Source: Algoriphagus halophilus (GTDB lineage: Bacteria > Bacteroidota > Bacteroidia > Cytophagales > Cyclobacteriaceae). From it: a stretch of 64,000 nt of DNA. Positions 35,012 to 43,006 of this stretch are shown piece after piece. The notes under the pieces are model-generated. The model worked only from the letters and a program-made list of their open reading frames with translations, was not told the DNA's origin and made no database searches. The translations under genes were made by a program, and so were the position numbers. Where the stretch lies: the NCBI RefSeq assembly GCF_900129785.1, contig NZ_FSRC01000001.1, positions 1,860,001 to 1,924,000 on the forward strand. The letters run 5' to 3'. Within the stretch, counting starts at the first letter, position 1. The number at the start of each line of letters is the position of its first letter.

Positions 35012-35611
35012 TTACTTTGCTGAATCAGTAGAAGTACTGTTGTACTTTTTATTCAAACCATCAATCACAGCCTTAGTAACGTCCATTGCATCACTTGCGT
35101 ACCATACAGCACCACCTCTGGTGTAGGATAAGATCACATCCAAAGAATTTTCCTTCGCGTAATTATCTAAATATTCCTGAACCTGAGTATAAACTTCATT
35201 GTAAAGGTTTGCCTCATCTACAGAAAGCTCCTGCATCAAGTTATCTCTGTATGTCATTAAATTTTGCTGCTTCTTTCCAAGTTCATCTTGCTTTGCCAAT
35301 GCTTGGTTCTGTGTCATACTATTTGCAGACTGCTGAAAGTTAGCCACTTCTCGCTCAAATCCTTGAGCTCTGCTTTGAAGCTCCCCTTCAAATTTTTTGC
35401 CCTTCTCTGTGATCTCTTCAGACTTCTTTACAAAGTATTCATATTTGTTAATCACAGAATCCGTATAGACAAATGCTACTTTCAAATCACCGCTAGCTGT
35501 AGTCGTCTCTGGAGTAGAACCCTCAGATGATGTAGCAGCAGGTTGGTTACATCCGTAGAATAGTACTGTGGCTAATCCTAGGATACCGAACAGTTTTAAT
35601 CCTTTTTTCAC
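35012..35611 (-). CDS. OmpH/Skp family lipoprotein
   Basis: The 199-residue product starts at a GTG; a stop codon two triplets upstream in frame rules out earlier starts. The signal MKKGLKLFGILGLATVLFYGC is of lipoprotein type (Cys ~21). A Ser/Thr-rich linker is followed by the OmpH domain: KVAFVYTDSVINKYEYF, a long coiled coil (about 65-150, EEITEKGKKFEGELQSRAQGFEREV and on) and the closing strand LDVILSYTRGGAVWYASDAMDVTKAVIDGLN. Skp-type proteins chaperone outer-membrane proteins; the lipid anchor is common in Bacteroidota versions. A near-perfect promoter lies upstream. Confidence 0.92.
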   Translation of the reverse strand: MKKGLKLFGILGLATVLFYGCNQPAATSSEGSTPETTTASGDLKVAFVYTDSVINKYEYFVKKSEEITEKGKKFEGELQSRAQGFEREVANFQQSANSMTQNQALAKQDELGKKQQNLMTYRDNLMQELSVDEANLYNEVYTQVQEYLDNYAKENSLDVILSYTRGGAVWYASDAMDVTKAVIDGLNKKYNSTSTDSAK

Positions 35612-35639
35612 TTTTTATTCGTTATAGTTGACAAGGGCG

Positions 35640-35668
35640 CAAATATAAAGAAAGTATTGATTTTGCAA
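35640..35668 (-). promoter_or_regulatory. Promoter of the OmpH-like lipoprotein gene
   Basis: On the minus strand TTG (35668-35666), 18 bases, then TATATTTG (35647-35640). This is a full match to the Bacteroidota -7 box with normal spacing, and transcription would start about 20 bases before the GTG. Confidence 0.8.
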
Positions 35669-35708
35669 GGGGCTCAAGTGGAAGGTCGCGTTAAAATCAG
35701 TTAAAGAT

Positions 35709-36611
35709 TCAAAAAAATATTTCCTGAGCTAGTCGATAGACTTGTGCATGGGCATCTATAATATCCTTGATCTGAGGAGAATAACCTCCGCCCATGCAAC
35801 ACATGATTGGAATTCCGTTTTGGTGGGCTAGCTTTAAAACAATTTGATCCCTGGCCTTTACCCCATCTAAGGATAATGCAAGTTTTCCTAATTTATCTGT
35901 TTTTAGAACATCTACCCCGGATTGATAAAGTATGAAGTCTGCCTCAAACCTTTCTAAAATTTGATTTAGGTGGGTATTAAGAAGGTAGAGATATTCCTCG
36001 TCCTCGATTTTATCTGGTAAGCCCACATCCAAATCTGATTTTTCTTTATGCATAGGGTAATTGGACTGTCCATGCATACTGAAGGTAAATACTTCTTCGA
36101 CATTTTGAAAAATCTCAGCTGTCCCATTCCCTTGGTGTACATCGAGATCAATGATCAATACCCTCGAAGCATGATGATGTCGGATCAAATAATTGGCGGT
36201 AACAGCCAAATCATTCAATAAGCAAAAACCCTCTCCCCGATCAGAGTAAGCATGATGTGTTCCACCGGCAATATTCATCGCTATGCCATGTTCTCTGGCG
36301 AAAAGAGCGGATTGGATAGAACCAGAAAGAATCTTCACTTCTCTATCCACCAATTCCTTACTCAAAGGAAAACCAGTTCTCCGGATCTCGGATTTAGTCA
36401 ATTCCAACTTCTTCAGCTTTTCCCAATATGCAGGTTGATGTGTGGATAAAATCACCTCCTCTCCAAACACTGTTGGATCAAAGAAATTTTCCTCAGTAGC
36501 TGTTCCTTCATACATCAATTGTTGTGGTAGGAGCGCATATTTCTCCATGGGAAATCGATGTCCAGCAGGAAGCGGATGGGCATATATGGTTGAATAGGCA
36601 ATTTTTAGCAT
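35709..36611 (-). CDS. Histone deacetylase family (acetylpolyamine/acetoin-type) amidohydrolase
   Basis: A TTG at 36662 would add 17 residues, but the ATG at 36611 gives the family start MLKIAYSTIYAHPLPAGHRFP and 300 residues. The zinc charge-relay site is intact: GGTHHAYSDRGEGFC (His pair), VLIIDLDVHQGNGTAEIF (Asp and His ligands), YQSGVDVLKTDKLGKL (Asp) and MCCMGGGYSP. Bacterial members cut acetylated amines such as acetylpolyamines. It could act on the same amine pool as the deoxyhypusine-synthase-like enzyme two genes away, as an inference. Its start codon directly follows the U-tract of the preceding terminator. Confidence 0.92.
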   Translation of the reverse strand: MLKIAYSTIYAHPLPAGHRFPMEKYALLPQQLMYEGTATEENFFDPTVFGEEVILSTHQPAYWEKLKKLELTKSEIRRTGFPLSKELVDREVKILSGSIQSALFAREHGIAMNIAGGTHHAYSDRGEGFCLLNDLAVTANYLIRHHHASRVLIIDLDVHQGNGTAEIFQNVEEVFTFSMHGQSNYPMHKEKSDLDVGLPDKIEDEEYLYLLNTHLNQILERFEADFILYQSGVDVLKTDKLGKLALSLDGVKARDQIVLKLAHQNGIPIMCCMGGGYSPQIKDIIDAHAQVYRLAQEIFF

Positions 36612-36640
36612 AAAAAAAACGCTTGTATTTAAACAAGCGT
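36612..36640 (-). terminator. Terminator of the 36669-37235 gene, abutting the next start codon
   Basis: On the minus strand ACGCTTGT pairs perfectly with ACAAGCGT around a 6-base loop (arms 36633-36640 and 36619-36626). Eight U's follow (36619-36612) and the ATG of the deacetylase gene comes at once at 36611. Confidence 0.8.
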
Positions 36641-36662
36641 AAATAGAAAGTGTTTTTTCCAA
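36634..36662 (-). promoter_or_regulatory. Candidate promoter of the deacetylase gene inside the terminator
   Basis: On the minus strand TTG (36662-36660, part of TTTG), 18 bases, then TACGCTTG (36641-36634), seven of eight positions of the -7 consensus. The -7 box overlaps the left arm of the terminator hairpin. Transcription would start about 15 to 18 bases before the ATG. Confidence 0.5.
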
Positions 36663-36668
36663 ATTTGA

Positions 36669-37235
36669 TTAATCCCCTTCAATATCCTCTTCTTCCGATT
36701 GAAAAGCATACATGGTCTCGTCAAGGGTTATGGTATCGTCATTAAATTCTTTAATGAACTTTTTGATGACTTTATCATCTATGAATTCCACATTCAAAGC
36801 TGCGTCTAGACCGATTCCAAAATCATGGTGGGTATCAATGTCAACAAATTCCTGAACTTTCACGGCCTCTTCTTCTTCCATCTCCATAATCATTTCTGTG
36901 ATAAACCAACCCACTTCTTCTTGCTCACTCGTCAATGGCAGCATATTTCCATTTTCATCTTCTTCATAAGATATCCCATTGAAGTTCGGGAATTTTTTTG
37001 CTGCCTCATGCTCCGCGATTTCATAAACTTCACTTGCATGGTGTAATCTTAACGTATACAAAGCGGCATCATAAATCACCTCTTTCCCTTCATACATTCC
37101 TATGAAATAAAAATTTACAAATTCATCAGAATTTTCTTCATCGGGGATAATCTTGTAGGGTCTATTTGCCTTCTTTAACTCAGACTTGAGCTTTTCAATA
37201 TTTTCTGGATCAAATCCTGCATTTATTATGGACAT
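36669..37235 (-). CDS. Hypothetical acidic protein of unknown family
   Basis: The 188-residue soluble protein has no signal or membrane segment. It is acidic, with runs such as EMEEEEAVKVQEF and QSEEEDIEGD. It opens with a segment DPENIEKLKSELKKANRPYKIIPDEEN and a beta strand FVNFYFIGMYEGKEVIYDAALYTLRLHHASEVYEIAEHEAAKKFP, suggesting a compact alpha/beta fold. I do not recognise the family, though its codon use matches the neighbours and it has a proper terminator, so it is a real gene. It is divergent from the AlbA_2 gene. No function can be assigned. Confidence 0.75.
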   Translation of the reverse strand: MSIINAGFDPENIEKLKSELKKANRPYKIIPDEENSDEFVNFYFIGMYEGKEVIYDAALYTLRLHHASEVYEIAEHEAAKKFPNFNGISYEEDENGNMLPLTSEQEEVGWFITEMIMEMEEEEAVKVQEFVDIDTHHDFGIGLDAALNVEFIDDKVIKKFIKEFNDDTITLDETMYAFQSEEEDIEGD

Positions 37236-37331
37236 CGTATAAAAATTTTATCGACTAATAAGTTTATTCAAATTTTGACTCAATAGTACTAAATAGATGT
37301 TTAATATACGTTCAAAATCTAAACGAATAAA

Positions 37332-37763
37332 ATGAAATCTACATTCTTTAGCGAAGAATTTGTAAAAAATCTAATCAATTCTACAGAAAATAAAACTTTG
37401 GATTTCAAGCTAAAAGTTACATCAACTTCTAAAATTGCTAGAAGTCTAGCTGCCATGGCCAACACTGAAGGAGGAATTTTGGTTATTGGCATTAATGATC
37501 AAAAGAAGGTAATCGGAATTGATTTGAATGAAGAAAGATATATGATCGATCAGGCAAATGAAAAATATTGTACTCCCAAAGTATCTATCTCCATGCATGA
37601 CTTTCAATGGAAAGATGAGGAAAGCAAGAAGACCAATTCTGAAAAGTGGATCTTATTAGTAGAAGTGAAAAAATCTGAAGGCCCCACCATTTATTGTGAA
37701 GACAAATCTGGAATCAAGAGAAAATACATCAGAGTAGAAGACCAAAATAGATTAGTTTCTTGA
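37332..37763 (+). CDS. Stand-alone AlbA_2 (Schlafen-like) domain protein
   Basis: The 143-residue protein is essentially one AlbA_2 putative DNA-binding domain: NSTENKTLDFKLKVTSTSKIARSLAAMANTEGGILVIGINDQKKVIGI, with the E..x..F/K and GG-x-hydrophobic-IGI-x-D pattern, ending with KRKYIRVEDQNRLVS. These domains commonly form the N-terminal half of longer ATP-dependent or transcriptional regulators; here the rest is absent. The length and clean stop argue for a natural short form rather than a truncation. Role unknown. Its 3' end overlaps the holin-like gene by 12 bases. Confidence 0.82.
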   Translation: MKSTFFSEEFVKNLINSTENKTLDFKLKVTSTSKIARSLAAMANTEGGILVIGINDQKKVIGIDLNEERYMIDQANEKYCTPKVSISMHDFQWKDEESKKTNSEKWILLVEVKKSEGPTIYCEDKSGIKRKYIRVEDQNRLVS

Positions 37764-38117
37764 ATCCAAAGTATTTCCGAAAAGGGAATTGATGATACTG
37801 AGCACGATTGCAAAAAACAATGCCCACCAGAAGCCATCTACCGAAAATCCCGGAATAATCTCAGCAGCTAAAAGCAGCATGGCTGCATTAATTACCAGTA
37901 AAAAAATCCCCAAAGTCAATATTGTAATAGGCAAAGTAAGAATGATCAATATGGGTTTAATAGTCAAATTAATCAAAATGATGACGGCCGCCAGTATAAA
38001 TCCTGTCATTACCGAGTCCACATGAATTCCTGGCAATAAGAATTCTGCGATTAAAACTGAGATTCCACCTATTATAATTTTTACTAAAAAATTCCCTGCT
38101 TTTGATGAGTTTTCCAT
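37752..38117 (-). CDS. Phage holin family 4 (YvlD-like) membrane protein
   Basis: The 121-residue protein has four hydrophobic helices in the family order, with the signatures GIHVDSVMTGFILAAVIILINLTIKPILIILTLPITILTLGIFLLVINAAML and IPGFSVDGFWWALFFAIVLSIIN. The N-terminal LPGI and ending SLFG are typical. Despite the name, these are ordinary chromosomal membrane proteins of unknown function, and nothing phage-like lies around it. It is convergent with the AlbA_2 gene. Confidence 0.88.
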   Translation of the reverse strand: MENSSKAGNFLVKIIIGGISVLIAEFLLPGIHVDSVMTGFILAAVIILINLTIKPILIILTLPITILTLGIFLLVINAAMLLLAAEIIPGFSVDGFWWALFFAIVLSIINSLFGNTLDSRN

Positions 38118-38224
38118 AAGCTAATTTTACATATTTTATTTCAAAAAAATCAAAAACTGATTTTTATCATATGCTCAATTCCAACTCTACTGAGAAAAAA
38201 TAACTTTTTTACGCACGAGAGGTT

Positions 38225-38232
38225 TATATTTG
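38225..38232 (+). promoter_or_regulatory. -7 box TATATTTG upstream of the desaturase gene
   Basis: An exact match to TAnnTTTG, 27 bases before the start codon. The -33 region is T-rich without a clear TTG. Confidence 0.6.
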
Positions 38233-38259
38233 CAAGTCAATTAATTAAACCTACAGCTA

Positions 38260-39009
38260 GTGATTATTATTATCTTCTTTCTGTTACACTGGTATTTCTC
38301 TTTATTCTGCCAGAGTTTCTTTCTTCATAGATACGCCGCTCACCAAATGTTTGTAATGAATAAGTATTGGGAGCGATTCTTCTATTTATTCACTTGGATT
38401 TGGCAAGGAAGTTCCTACCTATCCCCTCGGGCCTATGCAATTCTTCATAGAATGCATCACGCTTATTCCGATACCCCTAAAGACCCTCATAGTCCACATC
38501 ATACCGAAAACCTATTCACCATGATGTGGAAAACTAAAAATATTTATAATGATTATTTCAGCTTTAAGCTGACTCCTGAGGAGCGATTTTCAAAGGATAT
38601 CCCTGATTGGAATAAATTTGACAAGTTTGCAGACACGATGTATATCCGTGTAGCGTGGGGATTATTGTACGTGCTTATCTATGTGCTTTGTATTTCTGTT
38701 TTTGAACTTCCAGGTACCCATTGGTGGATGTATTTCTTATTACCTATTCATTTCTTGATGGGGCCTGTACATGGTGCTATTGTCAACTGGAGCGGGCATA
38801 AGTACGGATATGCCAACTTTGACAACAATGACAAATCCAAAAACAGCTTATTATTAGATGTTTTAATGTTAGGTGAACTATTCCAAAACAATCACCATAA
38901 ATTACCTAATAGACCAAATTTTGCCGTCAAATGGTATGAATTTGACCCCACATACCCCATCGTAAAACTGCTACATGCAACCAAGATCATAAAATTAAGA
39001 ACCTCCTAA
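38260..39009 (+). CDS. Acyl-CoA desaturase-like fatty acid desaturase
   Basis: The 249-residue membrane protein has the three His boxes of the delta-9 desaturase family: HRYAAH (HX4H, ~23-28), HRMHHAYSDT (HX2HH, ~63-72) and the late NNHHKLPNRPNF (~207). These bind two irons for oxygen-dependent double-bond insertion in acyl chains. The start is GTG (MIIIIFFLLHWYFSLF); an in-frame TAA at 38242-38244 leaves no upstream ATG. It is shorter than classic stearoyl-CoA desaturases but close to other Bacteroidota members. It probably adjusts membrane fluidity. Confidence 0.9.
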   Translation: MIIIIFFLLHWYFSLFCQSFFLHRYAAHQMFVMNKYWERFFYLFTWIWQGSSYLSPRAYAILHRMHHAYSDTPKDPHSPHHTENLFTMMWKTKNIYNDYFSFKLTPEERFSKDIPDWNKFDKFADTMYIRVAWGLLYVLIYVLCISVFELPGTHWWMYFLLPIHFLMGPVHGAIVNWSGHKYGYANFDNNDKSKNSLLLDVLMLGELFQNNHHKLPNRPNFAVKWYEFDPTYPIVKLLHATKIIKLRTS

Positions 39010-39010
39010 T

Positions 39011-39038
39011 AAAAGAGCCTCCAAATGGAGGCTCTTTT
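39011..39038 (+). terminator. Intrinsic terminator after the desaturase gene
   Basis: AAAAGAGCCTCC (39011-39022) pairs perfectly with GGAGGCTCTTTT (39027-39038) around AAAT. The stem begins just after the stop codon. Confidence 0.9.
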
Positions 39039-39065
39039 ATTTGTTGGACTTTTTAAAGCGTTTTT

Positions 39066-39098
39066 TTTGTACTAAAAAGCTTTAATTTGTAGTAAAAA
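39066..39098 (+). promoter_or_regulatory. Direct repeats TTTGTAcTAAAAA / TTTGTAgTAAAAA upstream of blaI-like gene
   Basis: Two 13-bp copies differing at one base start at 39066 and 39086, exactly 20 bp apart (about two helical turns). TACTA/TAGTA at 39070-39074 and 39090-39094 also form an inverted pair. TGTA-containing sites are typical of BlaI/MecI/CopY-type repressors, so an autoregulatory operator is plausible. Confidence 0.35.
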
Positions 39099-39183
39099 TA
39101 GAATTTAACTAAAAATTTGTTTGCTTTTACGAAACTAAACGAATAATTTTCTCTACGATTTAAAACTTAACGCCTAAAATTTT

Positions 39184-39513
39184 ATGAAACCATTAACTAG
39201 AGCAGAAGAGGAGATTATGCAGATCCTCTGGGACATTGAAAGGGGGTTTGTTAAAGACATCCTAGCAGCAATGACAGAGCCAAAACCAGCATACAATACG
39301 GTATCCACCATTGTAAGGATTTTGGAAAGAAAAGGTTTTGTAAGTCACAAGTCCTACGGAAAAAGTCACGAATATTTTCCAATTGTTTCAAAAGACGAAT
39401 ACAGAACATTTATCATCAAAAAAATGCTCGAAGGATATTTCGAAAACTCCTTCGGTAAACTAACAGACTTCTTTAAAAATGACGAAACATTGAATACCAA
39501 AGAATATCAATAA
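39184..39513 (+). CDS. BlaI/MecI/CopY family winged-helix repressor
   Basis: The 109-residue regulator has the family winged helix: TRAEEEIMQILWDIERGFVKDILAAM, then PKPAYNTVSTIVRILERKGFVSHKSYGKSHEYFPIVSKDEY. The C-terminal dimerisation part is short (EGYFENSFGKLTDFFKND). In Bacteroidota this gene is normally followed by a BlaR1/M56-type membrane sensor peptidase; here a terminator follows after 20 bases and no partner is nearby. It may therefore respond to another signal. Direct repeats upstream may be its own operator. Confidence 0.9.
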   Translation: MKPLTRAEEEIMQILWDIERGFVKDILAAMTEPKPAYNTVSTIVRILERKGFVSHKSYGKSHEYFPIVSKDEYRTFIIKKMLEGYFENSFGKLTDFFKNDETLNTKEYQ

Positions 39514-39532
39514 TTCTAAATAAGGAAGAATC

Positions 39533-39563
39533 AAAAAAAACCTGGCATTTGCCAGGTTTTTTT
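39533..39563. terminator. Bidirectional terminator between blaI-like gene and the tricorn-like protease
   Basis: AAAAAACCTGGC (39535-39546) and GCCAGGTTTTTT (39551-39562) form a perfect stem around ATTT with T-tracts on both strands. It lies between converging stop codons. Confidence 0.92.
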
Positions 39564-39581
39564 ATGTTCAAGTACTATTAT

Positions 39582-42500
39582 CTACTCTACTTCTTTTAAT
39601 AATTCTTCGATCGCCTTTTCTAATTGTTGGTCAATTCCCTGATCAATTTTTCCAGGCATATTTTTCACTTCAAATTGAGGCCGGGTTTCATTGTTTTCTA
39701 ACCACTCACCCGCTTTGTTCTTAGCAGAAATTGGCACCGCTCCCCATCTGCCTCCATCAGGCAAACTCTCCCATCCTGCAAACGAACAAGTACCCGGTGT
39801 AGGCATTCCTACTGTTTTTCCAATTCCTAAATCGGTATATCCACAAGCAAAGCAATGGCCATCTGAGTAGTTTGCCTCATTAAACATTGCCAAGGTTGGT
39901 TTTGTCCATCTTGCAGTAGGCTCATATCCTACATCTCGGTCTTCTGTAGCATAAGTAAGAAACTTTTCACCTGTGAAAAACATCGCCAAATCAGCTACTA
40001 AATCTCCTCCGCCATTAAACCTCGTATCCACAATCACTGCTTCAGTATCATGGTATTTCCCCATCATTTCTTCATACACATTTCTATAAGGCCCATCACT
40101 CATTCCTGGAATATGTACATATCCAAGTTTCCCATTACTCGCCTCAGTGACCTCCTCTTGATTCTTCTTCACCCACCGCTTGTATAACAACTGATTCTCT
40201 TCTCGTAGCGAAATAGGCTTAATGGTAATTTGTTGACTGCTTCCAGTTGAAGGATCAACAATTTCCAAAAGCGTGAATTTATCTACCTTTCTATTTAAGA
40301 ATTTAGCATAATCCTGATCTGCAGATATTGTTACCCCATCGATTTTTTGAATTACCATCCCAGGCTTAATGCTCAAATCCGCTTTATCTAAGGGACCACC
40401 TGTTAGTACTTCTTCAATTTTCACTCCATCCCCATCAAATTCGTAATCCCAAAATATTCCTAATGAAGCTGTTTCGTCTGCCATTGGAATACTTCTGGAA
40501 TATCTTGCACCTGCATGAGAAACATTCAATTCCCCGATCATCTCTGAAATCATTTCAGCAAATTCATAACTGTTCCCAATGCTAGGCAAATATTTCTCAT
40601 AAGCTACCTTTGCTGCATCCCAATCAACTCCATGCATATCTGGAGTATAAAAAATCCCTTTTGTTCTAAGCCAAATATGCTCAAACATATATTCTCGTTC
40701 GGCATTGGAATCATAAGTCATTTCCCCTGCAATCTTCACATTTTCCTTTTTCATTGATTCAGGGTTTATCTTAGAAATGCTTCCATTGGATAACAAAAAC
40801 AAATTCTTCTGGTCCTTATCCCACATCAAGCTTCCATAATTTGCATCCAAGGTGATCTCTTGTTTGGTTTCTTTGGTACGAAGATTAGTGCTCCATAGAT
40901 TCATTCCTTTCTCAAAACTGGTCAAATAAAACAGCTTCTCTCCATCTTTGGACAACACGGCATCCCCAAGATTGGATGAATGAATGGTCAACCTTGCTTT
41001 CCTCTCTTCCAAACCTTCCCAGTCAAATGTGATGTCTTCCACTTTTTTATCCTCGTTCTTATCAGATTTGGATTTATCTCCTTCCTCCTCTTTTTTAGTT
41101 GACTTTTCGATCTCTTTCATCAAATCAAAGTCTTCTTTGGACATTGTGAATTTATCCCAGGCCTCTTGATCAAAAAACATGGAATAAACATCATCTTGGC
41201 TTCTACCACTTGTGGCATAACTTCTCATTCCATCTCTATTTGAAAACCAGAGCATCTGTTTTCCTCCATTGACCCAAGTGGCAGAATTATCCCCATACCC
41301 ACTCTTGGTTAGATTCTTCATTTTCTGGGCTCCGGTTGCATCCAACAGCACAACCTCCGAATTGGCCATGGTAGGTCTATAGGTAGCCAATAACCACTTG
41401 CTATCTGGAGACCAAGTATAATATTGATCCCCGTCCCTCATATGGAAGAGTTCTTCCGGAGTCATTAAAGTCACTGTTTCTTTAGAAGCAAGATCCATTA
41501 CTTTCAGGGTTCTTCTTCCCTCTACATAAGCAATTTTCTTTCCATCAGGCGAGAATTTACCCTCATAGGCATCTTGGTCAAGACTGATTAAAGGTTCTTC
41601 AGTTAAGAGTGTGGATGCATAGAAAAAAGGTTCTTCGTCTCTTACCTTTTTACTTTGGTAGATGCTCCATTTTCCATTTCGCTCACTTGAATAAATGACG
41701 GATTTTCCATCCGGAGAAAATTCCAAGAAGCTTTCTTGTTCTGGAGTATTCGTAATTCTTTTGGTCAGAGCACCATCTACTGAAGTGACAAACACTTCAC
41801 CTCTGGCAATAAATGCAATTTCTTTCCCACTGGGAGAAATGACCATCTCCCTTACTCCTCCATTGATGGCAATAAAATTATCGGGATTACTAATGGCCTG
41901 GGTCTGGATACTCACTTCCAATTTTTTAGGACTTCCCCCCTTGGTCATGGTATAGAGCTCTCCGTCGTAACCGAAACTCATCAGCCCCGAATGGGATATG
42001 GTTAAGAAACGAACTGGGAAGCCCTCAAAATTGGTAAGAGCAGTGGATTTTGATGGATCCGAAATAGGCATAGAAAAAACATTGAAACTTCCATTGGCCT
42101 CACTTAAATAATAGATTTCTGATTCATCTGGGGAGAAAACAGGATTCCTATCCTCACCATAAAATGAAGTCAGCATGGTATGGGAATTGGAAGCACGATC
42201 ATACATCCAAATATCCCGGGCAATGCCAGATTGATGATGTTTCCTCCATTCATTCTCCCCTCCTTTTTTATCATGATAAATCATCATGCTGCCATCTCTA
42301 TTGGTCTGGACATATTCCGCAGGAATCGTCCAGATTTGATCAACTCTACCTGATTTTCTTGGAACTTGGTACAATTCAGGCTGTGAACCTGTAGGATATT
42401 GGCGATGTGCAGCAATATCCATTCTGGTAGCCCCAAAAATTACATACTGGTCATCGGCACTGAAGTCATAGGGTTGTTCATCATTGGAATGGTATGTCAA

Positions 42501-42815
42501 GCGGGTTGCTGGACCTCCTGCGGCATCCATAAGAAAAACATCAAAATTGCCGTATCGATCAGATGCAAAAGCAATTTGTTTTCCATCCTTACTCCAAACA
42601 GGTTTGTAATCATGAGCTTCATGAAAGGTGATTTGTTGCGCTTTACCGCCAGCACTGGATACTAAGTACAGATCTCCTTTAAAGGTAAATGCAATCTGGG
42701 TACCGTCTGGAGAAATGGCTGGATAGCGCATCCATTGAGGGGTAGATTGAGCGTAAGAAAGATTTCCAATCAGAATGAATAATAAGGAAACAAAAGAACT
42801 AACTAGCGATCTCAT
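39582..42815 (-). CDS. Tricorn-like S41 family serine protease, exported
   Basis: The 1077-residue protein has a Sec signal (cut near SYAQ) and two WD40/PD40 beta-propellers (about 25-330 and 330-700, many repeats like SPDGKSVIYSSERNGKWSIY). A PDZ-like domain (about 770-860, VLTGGPLDKADLSIKPGMVIQKIDG) and a tail-specific-protease S41 domain follow. Tricorn catalytic elements are visible: His in NVSHAGARYS (~762), Ser-Asp in EANYSDGH (~982) and Glu in NNETRPQFEV (~1040). Between the propellers and the core lies a Lys/Glu/Asp-rich stretch (~570-600). It degrades peptides in the periplasm, fitting the POT peptide transporter nearby. Single gene with its own terminator. Confidence 0.92.
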   Translation of the reverse strand: MRSLVSSFVSLLFILIGNLSYAQSTPQWMRYPAISPDGTQIAFTFKGDLYLVSSAGGKAQQITFHEAHDYKPVWSKDGKQIAFASDRYGNFDVFLMDAAGGPATRLTYHSNDEQPYDFSADDQYVIFGATRMDIAAHRQYPTGSQPELYQVPRKSGRVDQIWTIPAEYVQTNRDGSMMIYHDKKGGENEWRKHHQSGIARDIWMYDRASNSHTMLTSFYGEDRNPVFSPDESEIYYLSEANGSFNVFSMPISDPSKSTALTNFEGFPVRFLTISHSGLMSFGYDGELYTMTKGGSPKKLEVSIQTQAISNPDNFIAINGGVREMVISPSGKEIAFIARGEVFVTSVDGALTKRITNTPEQESFLEFSPDGKSVIYSSERNGKWSIYQSKKVRDEEPFFYASTLLTEEPLISLDQDAYEGKFSPDGKKIAYVEGRRTLKVMDLASKETVTLMTPEELFHMRDGDQYYTWSPDSKWLLATYRPTMANSEVVLLDATGAQKMKNLTKSGYGDNSATWVNGGKQMLWFSNRDGMRSYATSGRSQDDVYSMFFDQEAWDKFTMSKEDFDLMKEIEKSTKKEEEGDKSKSDKNEDKKVEDITFDWEGLEERKARLTIHSSNLGDAVLSKDGEKLFYLTSFEKGMNLWSTNLRTKETKQEITLDANYGSLMWDKDQKNLFLLSNGSISKINPESMKKENVKIAGEMTYDSNAEREYMFEHIWLRTKGIFYTPDMHGVDWDAAKVAYEKYLPSIGNSYEFAEMISEMIGELNVSHAGARYSRSIPMADETASLGIFWDYEFDGDGVKIEEVLTGGPLDKADLSIKPGMVIQKIDGVTISADQDYAKFLNRKVDKFTLLEIVDPSTGSSQQITIKPISLREENQLLYKRWVKKNQEEVTEASNGKLGYVHIPGMSDGPYRNVYEEMMGKYHDTEAVIVDTRFNGGGDLVADLAMFFTGEKFLTYATEDRDVGYEPTARWTKPTLAMFNEANYSDGHCFACGYTDLGIGKTVGMPTPGTCSFAGWESLPDGGRWGAVPISAKNKAGEWLENNETRPQFEVKNMPGKIDQGIDQQLEKAIEELLKEVE

Positions 42816-42972
42816 AAATAAAGTATTGTTTGCCTGAAAGTAAGGAAAAATAAGGTCTAATTTCAGAAGGATATTCTGATTGGAAGAAGATTTATATAAA
42901 ATTCAACAAATTCAATTTTTCCAAAATTGGGTAAACAATGGATCTTTGCTTCCATGCTTCCATTTGGAAAGC

Positions 42973-42980
42973 TATATTTG
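42973..42980 (+). promoter_or_regulatory. -7 box TATATTTG of tyrS
   Basis: An exact TAnnTTTG match 26 bases before the tyrS ATG. The nearest TTTG upstream (42945-42948) is 24 bases away, longer than usual. Confidence 0.6.
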
Positions 42981-43006
42981 CGACTCGAAAAAATCACAAG
43001 ACATCG

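Noticed and set aside
37752..38117. Prophage, suggested by the name phage holin
   Set aside because: No integrase, capsid, tail or lysin gene or attachment site is near; the family is common on chromosomes.
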